From the NCBI GenBank assembly GCA_030616425.1, contig JAUWXJ010000059.1:1-11620 (forward strand): 11,620 nucleotides of DNA, in the 5' to 3' direction. The translations under genes and the position numbers were made by a program. The stretch comes from Desulfobacterales bacterium (GTDB taxonomy: Bacteria; Desulfobacterota; Desulfobacteria; Desulfobacterales; C00003060). Below are positions 6,294-11,620 of the stretch, piece by piece (position 1 is the first letter of the stretch; every line of letters starts with the position of its first letter). The notes beneath the pieces were generated by a model. It did not search any database. It had not been told where the DNA came from and saw nothing but the letters and a program-made list of their open reading frames with translations.

Positions 6294-6676
6294 GTGACCG
6301 TCAAAGAACCAAAGAAAAAACTTTCTGGCGACCGACATTGTTTTGCCTGTGGTCCCTTGAACCGCATAAGCGAGCGCATCTAAAAACGATAAACTTCCTT
6401 ACGGTCGAAGATTCCCTGCAGCTTGCTGCAGGGTTCTTCAATCCCATCGGCCTCCATATGGAGGTTTCGTACGGTGACAATAAAGCCTTCAGCAGACTCG
6501 CTCTCAAGCGAGAATTCCAGGGATGGAGCAATATAGTGCACTGCGGAGTGGTGGCCACAATACTGGACGAGATTATGGCCCATGCCGTGATGCATTACGC
6601 AGGTCAGGGAGTTACTACCTCACTTCAGATAACCTATCGAGCCCCTTTGCATGTGAAGGAGGAATTTACGGAGCCC
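6294..6676 (+). pseudogene. PaaI-like hotdog thioesterase gene, interrupted by a repeat and 3'-truncated
   Basis: The first frame, from a GTG at 6294, gives VTVKEPKKKLSGDRHCFACGPLN and then enters the repeat and stops at TAA. The second frame resumes after the repeat at 6440 with NPIGLHMEVSYGD, then REFQGWSNIVHCGVVATILDE and ITYRAPLHVKEEF. Together these match the start and central helix of PaaI/YiiD-type hotdog acyl-CoA thioesterases, whose usual text is CGPxNPIGL followed by HGGxxxxLLDE. The intervening 80 bases shift the frame and add a stop. The usual glycine pair after the histidine is altered (VHCG). After about residue 100 the similarity ends and the DNA becomes the 3' end of the convergent methyltransferase gene, so the last part of the fold is missing. 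It was probably co-transcribed with the gene ending at 6287. Almost certainly non-functional. Confidence 0.78.
6357..6436 (+). repeat. Hairpin-ended interspersed repeat, copy 2, inserted in the thioesterase gene
   Basis: Same orientation as copy 1 and collinear with it from TTGAACC through GATTCCCTG. It ends in a near-perfect hairpin: CCCTGCAG and CTGCAGGG (6414-6421 and 6426-6433) around a CTTG tetraloop. The net insertion relative to an intact thioesterase frame is 80 bases. The exact edges are ambiguous by a few bases because the flanks share TT/AA: the interrupted codons could have been CCC-TTG-AAT or CCC-TTC-AAT. The ends TTGAACC and GGTTCTTCAA are imperfect inverted repeats. No transposase is encoded, so movement would have to be in trans. 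Confidence 0.78.
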
Positions 6677-7672
6677 TCAGACAACCCCAACAATAATGCC
6701 TGAATCATTGGGGCCCTGGAAAGGGATCCTTCGGATTTCCTTCACACCGGCTGTGGCCAACATGGAAGTAATTTGAGCCTCAGAGTAGGATTGACCCTGC
6801 GGGGTATTGATCAACATGTTGAGGGAAAAAAGTGTGGGGAAAAGGGGGCCATCAAGGTTGTCGTTTAGAAAAAAGTCGTGAACCAGAATCAGGCCGCCCA
6901 GTTCTACCACAGAGACGGTCTTGCGGATTATCATGTCACAATCTTCAGGCCCTTCGCCGTGGAGAATATGAGAGAGCCAGGCTACGTCATAGGAACCTTT
7001 GATCTCATCTTCAATGTAGTTGCCAGCCATGAAATCGATCCGGTCTGCCAGGTCAAAGCGCTCAATGGTCTGAAGGGCAAAAGGCCGGGTGGTTGGAAGA
7101 TCGTAAACCGTTGCTCGAAGGTCAGGGTTGGCCAGACAGAAATGAATGGCGTAGGTCCCCGGTCCTCCGCCCAAGTCGATCAGGTAACGTCGACCTGTGA
7201 GATCAATCAGGGCCGTTACATCAGGGGCTATATTCATGGCGAGGTTGAACATGCCCATAAGAAAGCTTTCCCGATCCTCATCTTCACTAAAAGAGGACCT
7301 TTGCCTGACCGGTTCACCGCTTTTGACCGCTTCAGGCAGTTGAGACCAGGCACTGACCAGAATATGATGATGCGTGATAATATGGCCGATATACTTTGGT
7401 GAGCCTTTGACAAGCAAGGATTTGCTCTCAGGAGTATTGGCGTATCGGCCCTGTTCCTTTATCAGGAGACCCATGGCCGTCAGGGCATTGAGGAGCCTGT
7501 TCATCCCGTCTGGATCTCCACCAAGTTTTCGGGCAATCTCGTCTCCGCTGACATGATCATCACCTATCTGGGTAAAGATATCCAACCGTACACCAGCATG
7601 CAGGGTACAGGCCTTCCAGTAACTTCCGGATGTCTGTAAGAGTTGGCCGGCACTCCATTTATCTCTTGTCAT
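6677..7672 (-). CDS. SAM-dependent O-methyltransferase-family protein (Methyltransf_2 type with N-terminal dimerisation winged helix)
   Basis: 331 residues, the usual length for bacterial relatives of plant O-methyltransferases and hydroxyneurosporene methyltransferase. Residues about 8-90 form the dimerisation/winged-helix domain (YWKACTLHAGVRLDIF, GMNRLLNALTAMGLL). SAM motif I is LIDLGGGPGTYA at 164-175, with the acidic residue of motif II in VYDLP at 189-193. The HILHGEGPEDC segment at 235-245 aligns with the catalytic HxxHD region of the family; here the histidine is followed by Gly rather than Asp, so the methyl acceptor cannot be inferred. The start ATG has AGGA about 9-10 bases upstream. 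It lies 16 bp after gpmI on the same strand, so it is probably the second gene of that transcript. Its stop nearly coincides with the point where the thioesterase remnant breaks off. Confidence 0.88.
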   Translation of the reverse strand: MTRDKWSAGQLLQTSGSYWKACTLHAGVRLDIFTQIGDDHVSGDEIARKLGGDPDGMNRLLNALTAMGLLIKEQGRYANTPESKSLLVKGSPKYIGHIITHHHILVSAWSQLPEAVKSGEPVRQRSSFSEDEDRESFLMGMFNLAMNIAPDVTALIDLTGRRYLIDLGGGPGTYAIHFCLANPDLRATVYDLPTTRPFALQTIERFDLADRIDFMAGNYIEDEIKGSYDVAWLSHILHGEGPEDCDMIIRKTVSVVELGGLILVHDFFLNDNLDGPLFPTLFSLNMLINTPQGQSYSEAQITSMLATAGVKEIRRIPFQGPNDSGIIVGVV

Positions 7673-7688
7673 ATGCCTATCCTTCCTG

Positions 7689-9242
7689 TCACCCTTCTAT
7701 CAACTGGGTAGCGGTCATATCAGGCGGGATGTCGATATCCAAGAGCCGGAGGATGGTAGGAGCGATGTCGGCCAGCTTGCCACCTGATTTCAACTTCTTA
7801 CCTTTGGCTTGCTTGCTGATATAAATCAGTTCTACGGGATTCAGCGTGTGGCTATTCTTTACGTGTTTGGTTTTCGGGTCCAGCATCTCTTCAGCGTTTC
7901 CATGGTCGGCGGTGAGCAGGATCTCAGCTTCCAGTTCAAGGAGTCGCTTGATGCAATCTCCAACACACTCATCTACTACCCCGACCGCTTTGGTTGCAGC
8001 AGCCATGTTGCCGGTGTGTCCTACCATGTCGCAATTGGCAAAGTTTATAAGTACAAAGGCATAGTCACAGCCACCTTTGGCGAGTTCGAGAAATCTGTTC
8101 CGCACGTCATAGGCATTCATCTCCGGGTGTGAAGCAAATGTGGCAGGGTCAAAAGAGCTCTTTATCTCAATCTGATCCTCGCCCGGATACGGTTTGGTTG
8201 ACTTGCCGTTAAAGAAGCTGGTCACGTGGCGGTACTTTTGTGTCTCGGCAAGGCGTAGTTGCTTGAGACCCTTATTGCTGATGACCTCTCCAAGGAGGTT
8301 CTCCATTCCACCTCCAGCATCCATGGCTCCGAGGATGAAGCGTGAGAACTCGTTGTAGTAGCGGGTTAGGCCAACGTACAGACAATCGGGTCTGCGCGAG
8401 CGCCTTCCAGGGTAGTCATTTTCGACAAAGGCCATGGACAACTGAATGGCGCGGTCCTGCCGAAAGTTTGTGTGCAGAACAGAGTCGCCGTCTTGGATCC
8501 CCTCATAGTCTCCGATAACATATGGCGGGATGTACTCGTCAAACATCTCAACATTGTCGGGGGTCTTGTCCTTTGAGTACGATTCTTTGACGGCAGCCTC
8601 GGCGCTTTCGGCCTTTCGGCCGGTGGCGTTCACGATACATTCGAACGCGGTACTCGTGAGGTCCCAATCCTTGGAACGATCCATGCCGTAATAGCGTCCC
8701 ATTAGGGTCCCCACACGGCAGCTACCGGTTGCTTTCATCATCTCATTCAATTGATCGATGTATTGGCTCGCCGACCGGGGTGGCGTGTCGCGGCCATCGG
8801 TAAAGATGTGTACAATGATTTGTTCAACACCCCGCACCCGTGCCGCCCGCATAATGTTAAACATTTGATCGTAGTGGGCGTGCACGCCTTCATCCTGCAA
8901 GAGGCTGATCAGGTGGAGCCGGGAGCTGTTCGTCTTGCAGTTTTCAAGCAGGTCCTTGAAGTACTTTGCTTCAAAGAATGAGCCGTCCACCATACCGTCA
9001 TTGATCCGCTTGAGTTCTTGGACTACAATCCGGCCTGCGCCCATGTTCAGATGGCCGACCTCGCTGGATCCTTGGTACCCGTCTGGCAGGCCTACAGGTT
9101 GTCCAGCGGCGTGGAGCAGCGTCCAGGGATAATTGGCGAGATACGAGTCCGCGTTGGGCGTGCTTGCTGCCTTGACAGCGTTTCCCTCGCTCTCCTGGCG
9201 ATAGCCCCAGCCATCGCGGACAATCAGTGCAACAGGTTTCAT
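7689..9242 (-). CDS. gpmI: 2,3-bisphosphoglycerate-independent phosphoglycerate mutase
   Basis: Interconverts 3- and 2-phosphoglycerate in glycolysis and gluconeogenesis through a phosphoserine intermediate, using two divalent metals (usually Mn) in an alkaline-phosphatase-like fold. The 517 residues are full length. D10 in RDGWG and the nucleophile S60 in GSSEVGHLNMGAGR mark the N-terminal metal site and catalytic serine. IFTDGRDTPPRSA near 147-159 belongs to the inserted phosphotransferase domain. NFANCDMVGHTGN and LTADHGNAEEM in the last third provide the remaining metal ligands. The ATG at 9242 is preceded by AAAGGAG with good spacing. A 219-bp gap separates it from divergently transcribed ispF. 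The methyltransferase gene follows closely, although no functional link between them is evident. Confidence 0.97.
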   Translation of the reverse strand: MKPVALIVRDGWGYRQESEGNAVKAASTPNADSYLANYPWTLLHAAGQPVGLPDGYQGSSEVGHLNMGAGRIVVQELKRINDGMVDGSFFEAKYFKDLLENCKTNSSRLHLISLLQDEGVHAHYDQMFNIMRAARVRGVEQIIVHIFTDGRDTPPRSASQYIDQLNEMMKATGSCRVGTLMGRYYGMDRSKDWDLTSTAFECIVNATGRKAESAEAAVKESYSKDKTPDNVEMFDEYIPPYVIGDYEGIQDGDSVLHTNFRQDRAIQLSMAFVENDYPGRRSRRPDCLYVGLTRYYNEFSRFILGAMDAGGGMENLLGEVISNKGLKQLRLAETQKYRHVTSFFNGKSTKPYPGEDQIEIKSSFDPATFASHPEMNAYDVRNRFLELAKGGCDYAFVLINFANCDMVGHTGNMAAATKAVGVVDECVGDCIKRLLELEAEILLTADHGNAEEMLDPKTKHVKNSHTLNPVELIYISKQAKGKKLKSGGKLADIAPTILRLLDIDIPPDMTATQLIEG

Positions 9243-9461
9243 GGGAACTCCTTTACAGGCTCATCCACCGATAGCACGGATTTAAGGGGACTTCAATATC
9301 ATTTGTTTTGACAGGAAGTTAGTCGTTCTGATATGTGTTCCGAAATCTTACAATTTGTATGACCATTCACCACTCTTTTCAGCCCCTGACGTGACGAACA
9401 AGTAGTTGAACGGTTACTAATCGATTTGAGATAGAATACAACACAAAGACAGAGGTTTCAG
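9243..9461. other. Divergent intergenic region between gpmI and ispF
   Basis: It must hold promoters for both directions. TTGAAC at 9406-9411 and TAGAAT at 9432-9437 resemble -35 and -10 boxes for ispF, but the 20-base spacing is too long for confidence. I see no clear hairpin, operator or small gene. Confidence 0.4.
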
Positions 9462-9929
9462 ATGCGGGCAGGTTTAGGATTTGATGTGCATAGGCTGATT
9501 CAAGGGCGCAAGCTGGTCCTTGGCGGTGAGGTTATACCCTTTGAAAAGGGGCTTTTGGGCCATTCTGATGCAGATGTTCTCCTTCATGCCGTGTGTGATG
9601 CGCTGCTGGGCGCTGCCGGCTTGGGAGATATTGGACAGCATTTTCCAGATACTGAACCCCGATTCAAAGATATTTCGAGTATGGAACTCCTTGCTCAGAC
9701 GTTTCAGATGGTTCGTGACAAGGGCTTTTTCGTGAACAATGTGGATGCAACCATACTCGCCGAAGCCCCCAAACTTGACCAGCATCGCACGGCCATGCAG
9801 GCGAACATTGCTGGCGTGCTGGAACTGGAATCCGCAGAAGTGAATATCAAGGCGACAACAATGGAGGGGCTGGGGGCTATTGGAAAAGGGGAGGCGATCG
9901 CTGCTATGTGTGTGGTTACACTTCGGTAG
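9462..9929 (+). CDS. ispF: 2-C-methyl-D-erythritol 2,4-cyclodiphosphate synthase
   Basis: Fifth step of the MEP isoprenoid pathway: cyclises CDP-methylerythritol 2-phosphate to MEcPP with release of CMP. At 155 residues it is the typical length, and the enzyme normally forms a trimer with metal at subunit interfaces. The zinc ligands are visible: D8 and H10 in GFDVH and H42 in LLHA. The substrate loop HSDADVLLHA (34-43), the HFPDTEP segment near 64-70 and the C-terminal KATTMEGLGAIGKGE are all family signatures. The ATG has AGAGG 7 bases upstream. gltX follows after 61 bp on the same strand with no terminator between. ispD, often the neighbour of ispF, is not adjacent here. Confidence 0.97.
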   Translation: MRAGLGFDVHRLIQGRKLVLGGEVIPFEKGLLGHSDADVLLHAVCDALLGAAGLGDIGQHFPDTEPRFKDISSMELLAQTFQMVRDKGFFVNNVDATILAEAPKLDQHRTAMQANIAGVLELESAEVNIKATTMEGLGAIGKGEAIAAMCVVTLR

Positions 9930-9990
9930 GAGTAAACAACGTATCAATTACGGATTGCGGAATAGATCGATTTTGGTTTCCAGAATCTAA

Positions 9991-11445
9991 ATGACAGATG
10001 ACCGTGAAATTAGGGTCCGGTTTTCGCCAAGTCCCACAGGGATGTTCCACGTCAGCACTGTGAGGACCGCGCTGTTCAACTGGCTGTATGCCCGAAAAGA
10101 AGGGGGCGCCTTTATCCTGCGCATAGAGGACACCGACCTTTCTCCCTCGGAGCGCTATTATGAGACCATAGTCCTTGAGGGGCTCAGATGGATCGGGATC
10201 GATTGGGACGAAGGGACTGACGTGGGCGGGCCACTAGGGCCGTATCGGCAGTCTGAGCGTCTGGAACTGTACGAAAAATATGCCAAGGTGCTGACGGACA
10301 ACGGCCTGGCGTATCCGTGCTACTGCACCGAAGAGGAACTCAGGGCTGTACGAGAGCAGATGCTCGCAAAAGGGGTTCCCCCGCGCTACAGCGGGAAGTG
10401 CCGCAAACTTCCTGATAACAAACGCCGCCGACTCGAAACCGAAGGGAGAAAGCCTGCCGTGCGGTTTAAGGTCGGCAATGGTTCAATTCAGGTGAACGAT
10501 TTCATTCACGGCCCCGTGACCTTTGATGCAGAATCGATCGGAGACTTTATTATCATCCGATCCACGGGGATGCCGGCATACAATTTCGCTGTAGTGGTAG
10601 ATGATGCCCTGATGAAGGTATCCCTGGTGATCAGGAGCGAGGATCATCTCGCTAACACCCCCAGACATATCCTCCTTTATAAGGCACTCGGTTTTGATCT
10701 GCCTCAATTTGCCCATCATGCCTTGTTACTCGGACCGGACAAGACGAGGTTAAGCAAGCGTCACGGAATTGCTGCGTTGGAGGTATTGAGGGCACAAGGG
10801 TATGTCCCTGAGGCTCTTTCAAATTACCTTGCTTGGGTGGGAGGTGGACTTGGAGGGACTAAGGAAGTCCTTTCAAGAGATGAAATGGTCAAGGCATTTG
10901 ACCTCAAAAAGGCGGGCAAGAAGGCCGCCGTATTTGATCAAGCAAAACTTTGCTGGATGAATGCCGCACATCTGAGGTTTTTGCCACCCGAGGAGGTGCT
11001 CGGTTACTGGCTAGACATGGGGGTAGGCAGAATACTCAGGGACAGGAAGCGTCTTCTTGAAGTCATCCCGGTAGTAATAGACAATGTAGAGACGCTGAAG
11101 CAACTGGAAGGCCTGCTGGAAATCTTTACTGAAAAGAATATCGCCTTCTCCATGGAGGCCGAAGAGGTATTGCGTGCCGACCATGCAGGCAAGGTCTTGA
11201 CAGCACTGGCCGCAGCTCTTGAACCGGCAGAGGCCCCTGGTTCCAAAGAGGCGTACCAGGATATAGTAAAACAGGTGGAGGTCGCTAGTGGGTACAAAGG
11301 GAAAAGCCTTTTTATGCCTATCAGGGCCGGCCTGAGCGGAGAGATGGTGGGGCCGGAACTGGAGAAGATTTTTTGTCACCTTGACAAATCAACTCTCTTG
11401 CACAGAGTAGACAGGGCCTTAAGCTACATAGCCACACAGGATTAG
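9991..11445 (+). CDS. gltX: Glutamyl-tRNA synthetase
   Basis: Class I synthetase that charges tRNA(Glu) with glutamate; 484 residues is standard for the bacterial enzyme. The N-terminus reads FSPSPTG, followed by the class I HIGH position as HVST (20-23), then RTALFNWLYAR and FILRIEDTD. The Gly of HIGH is therefore Ser here. The zinc-binding segment has C110 and C112, with Tyr133 and C137 following (CYC, PRYSGKC). The second class I motif is RLSKRHG at 253-259. The C-terminal anticodon-binding region, about 300-484, lacks obvious breaks. No strong Shine-Dalgarno precedes the ATG, but no better in-frame start is visible. Whether it is discriminating or also charges tRNA(Gln) cannot be judged from sequence alone. 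Confidence 0.95.
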   Translation: MTDDREIRVRFSPSPTGMFHVSTVRTALFNWLYARKEGGAFILRIEDTDLSPSERYYETIVLEGLRWIGIDWDEGTDVGGPLGPYRQSERLELYEKYAKVLTDNGLAYPCYCTEEELRAVREQMLAKGVPPRYSGKCRKLPDNKRRRLETEGRKPAVRFKVGNGSIQVNDFIHGPVTFDAESIGDFIIIRSTGMPAYNFAVVVDDALMKVSLVIRSEDHLANTPRHILLYKALGFDLPQFAHHALLLGPDKTRLSKRHGIAALEVLRAQGYVPEALSNYLAWVGGGLGGTKEVLSRDEMVKAFDLKKAGKKAAVFDQAKLCWMNAAHLRFLPPEEVLGYWLDMGVGRILRDRKRLLEVIPVVIDNVETLKQLEGLLEIFTEKNIAFSMEAEEVLRADHAGKVLTALAAALEPAEAPGSKEAYQDIVKQVEVASGYKGKSLFMPIRAGLSGEMVGPELEKIFCHLDKSTLLHRVDRALSYIATQD

Positions 11446-11531
11446 ACTTAGCGTCACTAGTATCGCTTTGGTAGGCATTTCGCATCTTACTGGCATTAGG
11501 TTAATTAGATAAGAAAGAAAATTCTCATACT

Positions 11532-11620
11532 ATGCTCAAGATTTACAACACGTTGAAGAGGAAAAAGGAGAACTTCGAACCGATAGAGCCGGGGAAGGTC
11601 GGGATCTATGTGTGCGGGCC
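11532..11620 (+). CDS. cysS: Cysteinyl-tRNA synthetase, N-terminal fragment (cut by window end)
   Basis: Only 29 codons are visible: MLKIYNTLKRKKENFEPIEP leading to VGIYVCG at the window edge. This is the characteristic start of CysRS, with IYNTLxRxKExFxP and then the VCGPTVYD motif, whose Cys (C28 here) binds the zinc used to recognise cysteine. Class I enzyme charging tRNA(Cys). It begins 86 bp after gltX on the same strand, and ispF-gltX-cysS clustering is a known bacterial arrangement. The upstream ribosome site is weak (an AAGAAAG run about 10-15 bases before the ATG). The rest lies outside the window. Confidence 0.9.
   Translation, partial: MLKIYNTLKRKKENFEPIEPGKVGIYVCG

Noticed and set aside
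6414..6433. Copy 2 hairpin as an ordinary rho-independent terminator
   Set aside because: The stem is strong but is followed by TTCTTCAATC rather than a continuous T-run, and the sequence is explained better as the end of the repeat.
6338..6703. A single intact 121-residue protein reading through repeat copy 2
   Set aside because: Its first part is repeat-derived and out of frame with the true thioesterase N-terminus. Only the part after 6440 resembles a thioesterase, so it is a remnant rather than an intact gene.
9406..9437. TTGAAC and TAGAAT as a promoter for ispF
   Set aside because: The spacing of 20 bases is outside the usual 16-18, so it is not listed as a promoter.
9474..9947. 157-codon minus-strand frame opposite ispF
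   Set aside because: It lies wholly opposite a clear ispF gene and shows no recognisable motif; a shadow of the GC-biased coding frame.

Overview
The window looks like a chromosomal segment of a Gram-negative bacterium, most likely from Desulfobacterota (the former Deltaproteobacteria). This is inferred from the overall protein flavour, the fused MurU-AmgK enzyme and the ispF-gltX-cysS order; no rRNA or other taxonomic marker is present. Most of it is ordinary core metabolism. The unusual part is a small rearranged zone at about 5.54-6.68 kb.

Layout. (1) 1-1886, plus strand: the 3' part of an oppD/dppD-type ABC ATPase gene, overlapping by 4 bp (ATGA) a complete oppF/dppF-type ATPase gene. 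Together they energise a peptide (or nickel/solute) importer whose permease and binding-protein genes would lie upstream. (2) 1850-5538, minus strand: three closely spaced genes read in the order GalU-family nucleotidyltransferase, rsmA (ksgA), then a single-chain MurU-AmgK fusion for peptidoglycan sugar recycling. The last gene runs convergently into the end of oppF and overlaps it by 37 bp. (3) 5539-6676: a leader/intergenic region holding one copy of a hairpin-ended repeat; a promoter and gene for a small, very basic protein with a predicted C-terminal winged helix; and the wreck of a PaaI-like hotdog thioesterase gene. That gene is split by a second copy of the repeat and loses its 3' end near the stop codon of the next gene. 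(4) 6677-9242, minus strand: gpmI (cofactor-independent phosphoglycerate mutase) followed after 16 bp by a SAM-dependent O-methyltransferase-family gene. (5) 9462-11620, plus strand: ispF, gltX and the start of cysS, an isoprenoid/aminoacyl-tRNA synthetase cluster.

How the genes relate. MurU-AmgK should phosphorylate recovered MurNAc and then make UDP-MurNAc, by-passing de novo synthesis. The peptide transporter next door could bring in cell-wall peptides, but that link is only inference from proximity. RsmA dimethylates 16S rRNA; GltX and CysS charge tRNAs; IspF serves the MEP isoprenoid pathway; GpmI serves glycolysis/gluconeogenesis. The best lead for new biology is the roughly 80-90 bp hairpin repeat, because the interrupted thioesterase reading frame defines its insertion site almost to the base. 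I see no CRISPR array, tRNA or rRNA gene, phage gene, transposase or defence system.
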